DNA of 21,106 nucleotides from Apostichopus californicus (taxonomy: Eukaryota > Echinodermata > Holothuroidea > Aspidochirotida > Stichopodidae): the NCBI GenBank assembly GCA_020650975.1, contig JAIPMN010066083.1, positions 1 to 21,106 of the forward strand, written 5' to 3'. Each line of letters opens with the position of its first letter. Position 1 is the stretch's first letter. The notes beneath the pieces are model-generated. The model did not search any database, had not been told where the DNA came from, and saw nothing but the letters and a program-made list of their open reading frames with translations. Position numbers and translations under genes: made by a program. Positions 7,830-16,699 of this stretch are shown one piece after another.

Positions 7830-9783
7830 TTACATGAAATTAATTACAATACACTTCTTGAAAAGATAACGTTTGAGCAGTTTCTTGAAAATATGAATAG
7901 TCTGAGCATCCTTGATGTGATTTGGAAGAGTGTTCCACTCTTTTGGTCCATAGCAGGAGAGTGAGCGATCTGCAAATGACACAGCATAGGTTCTGGGCAC
8001 GATAAAGTGAGGAGAAGATGTATATGATCTAAGCTGTCTGCGTGGTGCTTGCAGCTGTAGTAAGTCAGATATGTAGGATGGCGACTGTTTATGGTGAGCT
8101 TTGTAGACAAGAAGAAGAACTTTGAATTTAATGCGCTGTTGTGTAGGGAGCCAGTGAAGAGCAATGAGTTCCGATGTGGTAGAGTCATACTTCTTACGCT
8201 TGACAATGATGCGAGCAGAGCTGCGTTGGACATTCTGAAGTTTAGTGATTAGGGATTTGTTTACACCAATCAAGAGGCTGTTGCAGTAGTCCAACCTGGA
8301 GGTAACTAATGTGTGCACAGCTAGCTTGGCTGCCTCAGTAGTGAGCATTTTGCGTGCACGACTAATGTTATTGAGATGATAGTTAGCAGATCTGATAGTA
8401 GTTGTGACCTGTGCACTCATTGTCATACCGGAGTCGAACATAACCCCTAAATTTCTGACAGGGTTTGTCTGGACGGGAACATCAACACCAGCAACAGTCA
8501 CTGAGGGCAGGTTGTACTTAGCCAATTGGGCTCTAAACCTAATCACCATAACCTCAGTTTTGTCAGCATTGAGTTTCAGGAAGTTTGTTGACATCCATGC
8601 TTGCACTTTGGAAAGACAGTCTTCAAGTTTCGAAACTGCTTGCTTCACTCCCTCCTCAGATGTTGGACAAACCGAAACATACACTTGTGTATCATCAGCG
8701 TATATATGAAGATCTAGCCCATATTCGCGAACAAGATTTCAGAGAGGCAAAATGTAAATGGCGAACAGCAAAGGACCCAACACCAATCCCTGAGGCACGC
8801 CATACACCAAGTTCTGAACAGAAGAAAACTTGCCATCTACAAAGGACACGATGAGATCGATCAGACAGGTACGATTTGAACCAGGTAAGCGGAATTCCAT
8901 GTACACCCAGCAGATATTCCAAGCGATGTATAAGAACTTCATGGTCAATAGTGTCAAATGCACTGCTCAAATCAAGTAGGACAAGGATTTTTACTCCCTG
9001 TCTCTCCATTGCCCACAAGATGTCATTGTGAACCTTGATTAATGCAGTCTCGGTTGAGTGAAACTGCTTATAGGCAGACTGAAGTGGCTCATGAAGTCTG
9101 TTCTCGGTCATGTAGTTGGTTAGCTGCTTTGCAACAACACGCTCAAGCTCCTTGGATAGGAAGGGAAGGTTGCTAACAGGCCTGTAGTTCTTCAGCGTGT
9201 TTTGGTCTAAGTTGGCCTTTTTGAGGAGTGGCGCAATAGCAGCCTCTGGTATCTGGAACAACGCCAGATCTAAGCGAAGTATTCACTATTTCTGTTACGG
9301 TTGGCAGAAGAGATTCAAGCAACAATTTCACCATCCAAGAAGGCAGAGGATCGAGAATGCAGGACGGGCTTGGTGCCTTGGAAATTATCTCACGAAGATC
9401 GTCCTCGCTGACAATAACAAATGTGTCCCAGGAGTGAGAAACGGGAGATGGCGTGGAAGAATCGCAGTTTTGACATGTGGGATTGTCCCTGATGGTTTGA
9501 ATTTTAGTTGAAAATTGATCTGCCCAGTCTTTGGCAGAGTCATGGGTCCGGTAGTTTTGTGGGTCTCTTTCTCTAAAGAATGTCATTTATGGTACGAAAC
9601 ATGGACTTGAAATCATTTCCACAATCAATGATCTTGTTGTTGAGGAAAGTACACTTGGATCGGTACAGCTCGATGTAACAGCTATTTCTTGCTTTCTTGA
9701 ACTTATCAAAGTCAATCAGCGAGCGACTTGAAATCCACTTTCGTTCAGCCTTACGGCGATTGCGCTTAGCAGAATGTAGAGAG
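7830..9783 (-). pseudogene. L2 LINE reverse transcriptase, multiply frameshifted
   Basis: This copies element RNA at the nicked target. Read from high to low coordinates: a basic linker (9783-9590), the fingers region (LDPLPSWMVKLLLESLLP and [19 protein letters not shown]), motif [14 protein letters not shown] (about 8977-8939), motif [14 protein letters not shown] in a different frame (about 8800-8760), and motif C YADD at 8702-8691, which is intact. The thumb and C-terminal region follow from 8690 to the stop at 7830, with LHWLPTQQRIKFKVLLLVYK and a WNTLPNHIK motif typical of CR1/L2 proteins. At least five frame changes separate these pieces. The start codons suggested by each open frame are artefacts. 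Catalytic aspartates are all visible, so decay is by indels rather than by loss of motifs. Confidence 0.8.
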
Positions 9784-10806
9784 TTAGTAAACCACCACCC
9801 TTTTTGTATTTAGGAGTGCATGTTTGTTGAGGAGATCAGACATGACACTATTATATTTGTCAGCAAGATCACATACATTGTTTGACTCCGATGAAGCCGT
9901 TTTTAGATCAGAAGATGATATATCGTTCATGAACGCAGGCAAATCAACAGAGCGATATTTCCTTGATGTTATTGTCTTAACAAGCGGAGGTGGTTTTGCG
10001 ATATCAAGATTGCAAGCAACAATATGGTGATCAGATATAAGATCAAGAACTCGAATTGTATCCACAATATTGTCAGTAGAGCGTGATATTACCACGTCAA
10101 GTGTATGCCCACATTGATGAGTAGGTTGGGTGACAAACTGCTGAAATCCAAGTGTTTTGGCAAGATCATTGAATATGAGCGTGCCATAGTCATTAACAAC
10201 ATCCAGGTGCAAGTTCAGATCTCCAACAACAACGAGGTCACCTTTAGCAATGGTAAAGTCTTGCATGGTTTGCGAAAATTCTGAGAAGAATATGCCAGTG
10301 TTGAGCTGATTCTTAGCCGATGGGGGTGGCCTATACATGACAACAAAAGTAAAACACTTGGTGCCAGTCGAGAAAACAATCTCACAAGATTCAAAACTCT
10401 TGATGTTAGAGCCTCTATTATCAGATGTGGAAACAATAATAAGGTTCTTTTTGTATATGACTGCAATGCCACCATGAGGATCTCCATTTCCACGAGGGAC
10501 ATTGATGATATCATAGCCAGGAGAAGTAAGTGAATGTACATAGAAGTCATCACTTTTATTGTCAATAAACCAGGTTTCACAAAGTGCAAAAATATCGATG
10601 TCATGTTCAACAATAAGATCTGTTATGATTCCTCTAGTAGATTTAGACTTTGCAGATTGACAGTTCAGAGCGAATACCCGTAAAGAAAGTCTATCTTTAG
10701 GATGAGAGATAGAAGCCCAGCCAGCAGGCCCAGTTGGGGCCCAATTGGGTTTCAATCGGTTGAATTGGGCCTGGTTGGGCCTGGGCCAGGGCCAGGGCCA
10801 GCCCAC
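9784..10806 (-). CDS. L2 LINE AP-like endonuclease domain
   Basis: The endonuclease nicks target DNA to prime reverse transcription. The 340-residue frame is open, with the expected residues in order: Asn48 (LNCQS), Glu77 (CETW), the GGIAVIYKK strand at 112-120, YRPP at 158-161, GDLN with Asp196 and Asn198, Asp237 (HTLDVVI) and SDH at 258-260 with His260. All catalytic positions of the exonuclease-endonuclease-phosphatase fold are therefore present. The first 30 or so residues (MGWPWPWPRPNQAQF) are translated from the adjacent minisatellite and are not native; the real domain begins around LSLRVFALN. The frame ends at 9784 by a frameshift into the linker that continues as SAKRNRRKAERKW to about 9590. 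The domain itself looks functional; the full ORF2 does not. Confidence 0.85.
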   Translation of the reverse strand: MGWPWPWPRPNQAQFNRLKPNWAPTGPAGWASISHPKDRLSLRVFALNCQSAKSKSTRGIITDLIVEHDIDIFALCETWFIDNKSDDFYVHSLTSPGYDIINVPRGNGDPHGGIAVIYKKNLIIVSTSDNRGSNIKSFESCEIVFSTGTKCFTFVVMYRPPPSAKNQLNTGIFFSEFSQTMQDFTIAKGDLVVVGDLNLHLDVVNDYGTLIFNDLAKTLGFQQFVTQPTHQCGHTLDVVISRSTDNIVDTIRVLDLISDHHIVACNLDIAKPPPLVKTITSRKYRSVDLPAFMNDISSSDLKTASSESNNVCDLADKYNSVMSDLLNKHALLNTKRVVVY

Positions 10807-11035
10807 TCAGTGCCCATTCGGGCACAATACAGTTTGGCCCTTCTGATTAACATACTTCAAAACATTATTGAGATGTGCAACACATACTTGTTTTTTGCTT
10901 AGGAAAGCTTAGGTTCGTCCCTAGGCCACCAATCCTTGACAACAGTTAATTCATTAACGTAGTGGCCCAATTGGGACAGACTCGGTTTTTGATCAGGTTA
11001 GCCCTCATGTATGGCCCGCTTCGGGCCCATTCGGG
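10713..11035. repeat. GGGCCCAATT-type minisatellite, degenerate
   Basis: Dense GGCCCAATTGGG-like palindromic motifs occupy 10720-10830, including TTGGGGCCCAATTGGG at 10734 and repeated CTGGGCCAGG at about 10775-10800. After about 130 bases of AT-rich sequence, further copies follow at 10962 (TGGCCCAATTGGG) and 11014 (GCCCGCTTCGGGCCC). It directly abuts the truncated 5' end of the L2 LINE. The same kind of repeat is found at 15970-16283. Confidence 0.75.
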
Positions 11036-11043
11036 AGCAAGAC

Positions 11044-11318
11044 GGTTTCACCAGGGGCGTTCTGTGACTGTTTCGAGTGGAGGGGGGGGGGTGTACGGAC
11101 CCAAATTTACCGAGCAAAATTGATTGTTAGCAATCTCGCTCGAAAAAATGAGGCTAGTCTGCGTAAAATATGTTAAATTGGTGAGATTGTTAGCAGAAAA
11201 ACTGACAAGCAAAAAAAAAGAAAAGAAAGAAGGTCATCAGTATATTTGATTTTACCGACGAACTTACGAACACCCCCCAACACCCCCCCCCCTCGTACGG
11301 TACGCCCCTGGGTTTCAC
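11044..11318. mobile_element. 259-bp hAT-type MITE with 8-bp target duplication
   Basis: The element spans 11052-11310. Its ends are CAGGGGCGT on both strands (9 bp perfect inverted), each followed within about 30 bases by a long G run on the inward strand. It is flanked by a perfect 8-bp duplication, GGTTTCAC, at 11044-11051 and 11311-11318. Ends beginning CAGGGGCG and 8-bp target duplications are characteristic of the hAT superfamily. It has no coding capacity, so it must have moved with a transposase from elsewhere. Confidence 0.85.
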
Positions 11319-11902
11319 TCTTTCGGCTGACCTACTTCAATGTATATATCTCTTTTTCACACTGCACTATCATTATGACAATGCCAACTGACAACACTGA
11401 TTCCCGAATTAGGCGCGTTTTTTTGCCGCCAATACGTATCGCGCTCCATGCCCTCACGAAATCCGATATGATATGATTCAACGAAATCCATCGAAATAAT
11501 TCAATTCATCATTGATAATTCAATCATTCACTCGAAAGGAGTTGGTACTCGGTGAGTATTTTGGAACAATTTCTTTCTGTGAGTGTGTGACTCATTTGGG
11601 TGAATTTGTAGCAAGTTTTATTTCCTTGCACCCTCATCTCCGGATGTGTAAAACTTTCTGTGACGGGTTTCCTCGTTTGGAAAATACTTTAAGGGACTCA
11701 CCGCAGGAATACATGCGACATCTTAGCTTGGGACCTCCGCGACATTTGGATTATTACTATTATTACGAGTACCAGCTGACCTATATTAATATACTTAATT
11801 ACAGCTCTACACGCATATCTTTACCTCGGGAACTTCAACCCTTATTATCTATATTTGTTCGGACATTGCCCGGTCGTGTTATTTACTGCTCCGCGAGCTC
11901 TT
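11319..11902. other. Unassigned sequence with one unrecognised ORF
   Basis: Nothing is recognised here. A plus-strand ORF beginning at 11512 runs into the tandem duplication and stops at 11985. Its sequence contains a Tyr run (DYYYYYEYQ) from a TTATTACTATTATTACGAG stretch, and it has no domain I recognise. Possible splice-like or regulatory signals are not convincing. Confidence 0.3.
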
Positions 11903-12583
11903 GGCCTAACGATCACCTCCTGTCCGCGTCGCAGGTGATTATTGTTTATCAGCGTAGCCTAGCACGGTTGCTGTTCATAGGATAGTAAGCCTAGGCGCCC
12001 TATAGTCTACTACTACTACTGTACTACTACTTCGCGCCACCTTCTGGAAGTTCCAACCACGGCTTGGCGTAAAGATTCTCACGTCACCGATCTAAGCTTG
12101 GACTGAGCGACGGTGTACTGTGTGTATTTTCGTGTACTGGAGGACCGACCAATTTTCATTTAATTTTACTAGACGGACTGATCCGAATTATTAGATCAGA
12201 GGTGTTTGTTTTACAACACCTGGCCTTAAGTTATAGTTATAGCATTATGGCCTAACGATCACCTCCTGTCCGCGTCGCAGGTGATTATTGTTTATCAGCG
12301 TAGCCTAGCACGGTTGCTGTTCATAGGATAGTAAGCCTAGGCGCCCTATAGTCTACTACTACTACTTTGCGCCACCTTCTGGAAGTTCCAACCACGGCTT
12401 GGCGTAAAGATTCTCACGTCACTGATCTAAGCTTGGACTGAGCGACAGTGTACTGTGTGTATTTTCGTGTACTGGAGGACCGACCACTTTTCATTTAATT
12501 TTACTAGACGGACTGATCCGAATTATTAGATCAGAGGTGTTTGTTTTACAACACCCGGCCTTAAGTTATAGTTATAGCATTAT
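11903..12583 (+). repeat. 346-bp tandem duplication, two copies
   Basis: Copy 1 is 11903-12248 (346 bp) and copy 2 is 12249-12583 (335 bp). By eye they differ by five substitutions and one 11-base deletion in copy 2, which falls within a CTA microsatellite (12007-12030 in copy 1). Both start GGCCTAACGATCACC and end AGTTATAGCATTAT. An inverted ATCACCT...AGGTGAT pair lies near each start. No coding content is evident. Roughly 98 percent identity outside the indel indicates a recent event. Confidence 0.95.
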
Positions 12584-12766
12584 CAATATCAGGCAACTAG
12601 CCTAGACCTGTTGGCATGTCATTTCGTGTATTACTCGCGACAGCCTATCCTTACGGTCTACATTGACTTAGCCTTTTACAGTTGCAGAGCAATCGCGGTT
12701 GGTGTATTATTTGTCTTCATTATAAACTTTTCATAGATAAGTCTCCTTGTTCGTTTTCCAGTATAC
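12584..12766 (+). other. Leader before broken ORF, with acceptor-like site
   Basis: No gene is seen. The stretch ends in TTCGTTTTCCAG (12753-12761), a good match to a 3' splice site, five bases before the ATG of the following broken ORF. Whether it is used cannot be told. Confidence 0.25.
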
Positions 12767-13324
12767 ATGTCTCGTAGTGGATCACCACGCATTAATTTTC
12801 TGTTTGTAACTGATTCAACGGCATATTCTTGCCTGAAGGACTTGTACTTAGCATAGCCACTGTTGCAGACTTGCTTCGGTATACCATAGATAAGCTACGT
12901 CGCTATCCTACCAACGACTGTGTCATTCTTCGCTGTGCTGCAGGCATTTAACAACCTTACGGAATTCGCCAGCAATTATTCAGGTCACAGAGTTCTCCGT
13001 CGATCTCCAGTTACTGCTCCTTGGCTAATCTCACGTCTCCAACATTTTAAGGACGCTGTTCAACGAGAGCACCCACACATTATTGTTGCCTTTATTACTA
13101 TTCCTACAGCCTCCTTTGTTAAGTTCCAGGAAAGTAGGCAGCTGTTTTCGCCATTTTTTTCGCCAATACTCACTACTGAACAACTCAAGGCCTGTCAACA
13201 CGATCTCGACAATCAATTGGACGCAGTCAACCTATTCATTCGTCATTTCAATCATCAACCACACGACAATTTCAACATTTGTAAATATGTATTTTTCATG
13301 TTCAAACCGATTTTTGTAGATTAA
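12767..13324 (+). pseudogene. Broken ORF, possibly SGNH-hydrolase-like retroelement protein
   Basis: One frame runs from ATG 12767 to the stop at 13324, broken only by TAGs at 12854-12856 and 12887-12889. It begins MSRSGSPRINFLFVTDSTAYS, where TDST sits in the place of the GDS nucleophile motif of SGNH hydrolases. Later AVLQAFNNLTEF fits the block with a GxND-like turn, and VAFITIPTASFVKFQESRQ resembles a core strand followed by a helix. The C-terminal part is helical with Asn and His (AVNLFIRHFNHQPHD), but no clear DxxH is present. SGNH-like domains occur in ORF1 or gag-like proteins of several animal retroelements, which would suit this neighbourhood. The likeness is weak and partly by pattern, so treat the function as a suggestion. 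No reverse transcriptase is seen nearby. Confidence 0.35.
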
Positions 13325-13800
13325 AGGGGGCAATTGTTCAAACTGTAGTTCACCTATCAGATAGAGCATTGAAAATCATATCGGTAGCACTATTTCCATC
13401 TTCAATCATAGCATGTTCAGTTACCGAGATATGACTGTTTGCAGTTTGTTATTAAATAGGAGTAGAATGGCCACATCATATTTTTCATGTCAATACCTGG
13501 CTATTACTAAAAGTGTTATATTTCCCTTTGAAATATATACGCATGTTTCCACACGTTCCTTACATGTGAAATAAATAATATTGTGTGAACATCATCTAAA
13601 TCCCAAGTGCTGACATAACATGTTAACATTTTAGAACGGATAGGGTTATAACTTCCATGTTTATATGACTATGTATAACAATATAAAACATAGGAATTGC
13701 TACAAAACTAAGGAATTGATGTCATCAAATATTAGTGTGGCCGTTCTATTTTATTTCTTTAGGAATTTCCAAATGCTCATAACTCTGTAGCCGGACATGC
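13325..13800. other. Unassigned AT-rich sequence with a distant inverted repeat
   Basis: No gene is seen. TAGAATGGCCACA at 13463-13475 is matched in inverted orientation by TGTGGCCGTTCTA at 13736-13748, 12 of 13 positions pairing. The enclosed 286 bases could be a short non-autonomous transposon, but no target duplication is clear. Confidence 0.35.
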
Positions 13801-13888
13801 TATAGAGACAGGGACGTCGCTAGAGGGGGGATGTGGGGGGTGTCTCATCTCCCCAATCTTGGTAAAACTGGAAAATTTGTCGGAATTT

Positions 13889-13933
13889 CCGACTGTCGCA
13901 CTCTAATTTTACCGACTGTCGCACTCTAATTTT
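13889..13933 (+). repeat. 23-bp tandem duplication within hAT element
   Basis: CCGACTGTCGCACTCTAATT with its following TT occurs at 13889-13910 and again, unchanged, at 13912-13933. Confidence 0.95.
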
Positions 13934-14278
13934 CACATATTCTTGTGACCTAAAATTTTCAGTCAAAATTGACCTTTAATCAGTCATATTTACCACGTTT
14001 TCCTTGTCATATTGAGAAATTGTATCTCGCGATCCTTATACTCCACCTTACAAAACTTTTTATGATTTTGAATACTCTAAAAAAAAAATGCCAGGATAAC
14101 ATTGGCTCTATGGTATATACAATTGAAACACTCAATGCTAATCTATGGAAGCTTAAAAGTGCCATCAACATAAGAAAAACTTTGCCCCATAAGTTGACAT
14201 TTTTCAGTAAATTGTTTAGAAAACAAGATAAAATCTTATGAAATATCAGAAAAATGTTGGATTGCTCAAATGCTTTAA

Positions 14279-14495
14279 CTGAGCAATTGAAAAATGTTGT
14301 GAAAAATGTTTAATTGACAACTACTCATATCTCGTCAATTGGACATTTTGCTGCAAAATGTTCAATTGTTCACTTCATTCCATCTGAGCAATTGAAACAT
14401 TTTCTGCAAAATGTTTAATTGACAACTTATCGTATCTCGTCAATGTTTAAGTATTCACTTCATTCCAAATTCTCAGTTGGAATGAAGTGAACAAT
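14279..14495. repeat. Tandem repeat of about 105 bp ending in a 15-bp hairpin
   Basis: Two diverged direct copies begin CTGAGCAATTGAAA at 14279 and 14384. Each continues through AATGTTTAATTGACAACT, ATCTCGTCAAT and TTCACTTCATTCCA. The second copy ends in a perfect 15-bp inverted repeat: TTCACTTCATTCCAA at 14454-14468 and TTGGAATGAAGTGAA at 14477-14491, with an 8-base loop. It lies within the hAT element. Confidence 0.85.
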
Positions 14496-14926
14496 TGAAA
14501 TTGTTTCATGTAAGTGATAAATTGCCCCCACCCCCCCCCCCAAGGAAAATAATATTAAGCGTGCTAGTAAAAAGCACTGTTTTTTGGGTAATTCACTATG
14601 TCGTCGAGTATAATTTGTTGAAACAAAAGTTTTCCCCTTTGTTACATTAACATAGCTTTTGTAGTCAGTAGTCTATGTAGCCTTCAAGCAGATAACTATA
14701 CTCAGTTGCTTACTGTGAAGTGAGGGCCAGTGGTACAGATGTATCGAAAAATAATTCCGCGCGCTACGCCAGCGTTCAACATGGTAATGTTGATGAGTAG
14801 TACGGTGGGGGGAAGGCAGCAGTCGGAATTTTCTGGCTCCAAAACCCATCCAGTTGGAATTTCAGCCGCTACACCCACCCCCCCCCCCCCCAATCATCAG
14901 GCCTTAGCTACATCCCTGTATAGAGA

Positions 14927-15944
14927 TGGGATGAATAGGTACTGGCATGATTTTTAAAGCTCTATAACATACAAAAATCACATTTTGAGTACACTTGCCC
15001 TGTGAATTTTTATGCTTAGTACTAAACCATTCCATTCTTTTTCATTGTGTCGTATCTACATTAAATGATTATACACCTAAATTCTTGCTCATCAATGTTC
15101 ATTATTCTAGAGTACATCCATCCATTTATATTTTTGTGTTTTCCAGATTTACTGTTGTAATATTTTTTATTACCTATGCCATTATCTTGTCATAAAACAT
15201 TGAAGATGTTTATTCTCACCTTGCCAGAAAAAGTAAAAAGTTCAGCTTTCTGTCACGATTTTAAATGAGTTCATGTTTTTATGATTCCATTTGATCTAGA
15301 GGATGATCTAGCATACATACATACTTTTGCAATGCAAAAGTATTTGCAATATATAGCATCTTGCCCTCATCGTTAACATTTGCAGGGTTTGCCTGGAGTC
15401 CCTGGACATTCTATTGTTTCTCCAAATGCCAAAATGTTCCCTCCAATTAGGATGCATATAGTTTCAGTTCTGAGAGTTTCATATTTTTTCTTTAAAATAA
15501 AATGGAATTATGGAGTTTAGGAATTATTTAGTTTTCATCGTTATCTTCTTGAAAAAATATATTTCAATGAATGTAGACATGAATACATTTGTTTTTATTT
15601 GGATTTGTTTCTGAGGCAATTAATCTCTGCTGTACTACGACAGTACATGAACGGTTCAAGTGTAATTGACCCCCATTCAACAACCTACTATAATATGTGG
15701 GACACAAGTGCAACCAAGCTATATCCAGCTCTTCTCTCGTCCTTTGGATGATAGGGGCGACAACACTTTCACGCTGAGACAATGGAGAACTTTTACAAAC
15801 ACCTGCATGCTCCCAAGACTGTTATTTTACGTCCCCATCCCATGGTCGTGATTGAAACTTGGCCTTCAGCCACTTTCCTGAATGCTGAGAGGTGGTGAAC
15901 CTGTAGATAACTGAACTATTTTAAGGGACACAATGAACCAGGTG
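14927..15944. other. No recognisable gene
   Basis: About 1 kb of AT-rich sequence with only short ORFs. Notable items are a near-perfect palindrome at 15321-15343 (ATACTTTTGCA, one base, TGCAAAAGTAT), preceded by a CATACATAC repeat, and an acceptor-like TTAACATTTGCAG ending at 15385 followed by codons for Gly-Leu-Pro-Gly-Val-Pro-Gly, which looks collagen-like but is only two and a half triplets long. No promoter or terminator is supported. Confidence 0.5.
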
Positions 15945-15969
15945 GGCTTATAATTTGGACCACACAGTG

Positions 15970-16283
15970 TGGGTTTCACTTGGGTCAAGCTCAGTCAACT
16001 GGGCCTGAAATGGGTCCCATTTGGGCCCCATGCAGTTAACCTGATTGGGCACAGTATGGGTTCTGTGTGGGCCAAAACGATTGGGGCCCAGAATGGGTCC
16101 CAGGTGGGCCCCAGACAGCTGGCCCGGTTGGTCCCTGTATGGGATTGGTTTGGGCCCCAATCAGTCTGGCCCAACTGGGACCAGATTGGGCCCCAATCTG
16201 TTTGGCCCAATTGGGCCCTGTGTGGAACGGAATGACAAATCTGAATGGGCCCCAATTGGGGCCCAATTATGATTGCTGGCTGG
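15970..16283. repeat. TTGGGCCCCAATC minisatellite, period near 36 bp
   Basis: Degenerate copies of TTGGGCCCCAATCTGTTTGG are packed here. The clearest pair starts at 16150 and 16186 (36 bases apart), with weaker ones spread back to about 15970. The core is palindromic, so both strands give spurious Gly/Pro/Trp-rich ORFs, which should be ignored. It closely resembles the repeat beside the L2 LINE at 10713-11035 and is followed 12 bases later by satellite. Confidence 0.85.
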
Positions 16284-16295
16284 GAGGTAACCAAT

Positions 16296-16483
16296 GGGTC
16301 ATATGAACTCTAAGTCTTGCCCGGTCCAAAGAGTTCTTGACCAATTAAAATGACCACTAAATCATCACTTCTTAAATGAATGTAACGAGACCTGAAAACA
16401 CCTTAAAGCCCTAATCTAAACCAGCACGCCTTGGACCACCCAACCAATGGGTCATATGAACTCTAATAACAATGTAGAAGAGT
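16296..16483 (+). repeat. Second block of the 178-bp satellite
   Basis: One unit (16296-16448, 153 bp) lacks about 30 bases after GAACTCTAA relative to the units at 7198-7762. The next unit starts at 16449 with GGGTCATATGAACTC and is cut after AATGTAGAAGAGT at 16483 by the 3' end of a Tx1-like LINE. Orientation is the same as in the first block. Confidence 0.9.
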
Positions 16484-16699
16484 GCTTTTTACGTGACCCG
16501 CCCTGCGGGATCCAAAACGTCACGGCCAAACGGCACTACCTAAACATCCCATTCTAACAAAGAAAACTCAAGTCAAGCGAGCCAAAAAGTAAAATACGCC
16601 CACCGATCTGCAGAGACAAACCCCCAACAACCCACTCAAACAATCAAAAAACCACAAAAGGACGACCAGCACGTAGCGAAACGAAACACCCCTCCACCG

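Larger units (their letters stand above)
7763..10712 (-). mobile_element. L2-clade LINE, 5' truncated
   Basis: The minus strand encodes an AP endonuclease followed by a reverse transcriptase with the C-terminal region typical of CR1/L2 LINEs. The 3' end shows GGCGCTATAAAAATGTG followed by TGATTGATTGATTG, the tail style of L2 elements, at 7763-7797. There is no ORF1, and the endonuclease runs at its N-terminus into a GGGCCCAATT minisatellite near 10713, so the copy is truncated or recombined at its 5' end. The 3' tail abuts a satellite array. Frameshifts at about 9784, 9590, 9250, 8860, 8740 and 8690 make it inactive. L2 assignment by motif style, not by search. Confidence 0.8.
13801..14926. 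mobile_element. 1110-bp hAT-type non-autonomous element
   Basis: The element spans 13809-14918 and is flanked by a perfect 8-bp duplication, TATAGAGA, at 13801-13808 and 14919-14926. The left end reads CAGGGACGTCGCTAG and the right end, inverted, CAGGGATGTAGCTAA (12 of 15 match). Long G runs follow each end inward (13824-13840; plus-strand C run at about 14877-14891). The ends resemble those of the 259-bp element at 11052, so both probably used related hAT transposases. Only short ORFs lie inside (for example 13969-14241, unrecognised and AT-rich), with no transposase motif. Internal repeats are listed separately. Confidence 0.85.

Noticed and set aside
11903..12583. Pair of tandem LTRs
   Set aside because: Copies lack TG...CA ends, primer-binding site and polypurine tract.
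15386..15412. Collagen-like Gly-X-Y exon after an acceptor-like site
   Set aside because: Only two or three triplets, no donor at a collagen-typical length, no neighbouring exons seen.
15948..16306. Several overlapping Gly/Pro/Trp-rich ORFs on both strands
   Set aside because: Translations of a palindromic GGGCCC minisatellite.
16484..16495. Target-site duplication linking the two Tx1-like copies
   Set aside because: The satellite unit breaks exactly before GCTTTTTACGTG, so these bases belong to the element terminus rather than to the flank.
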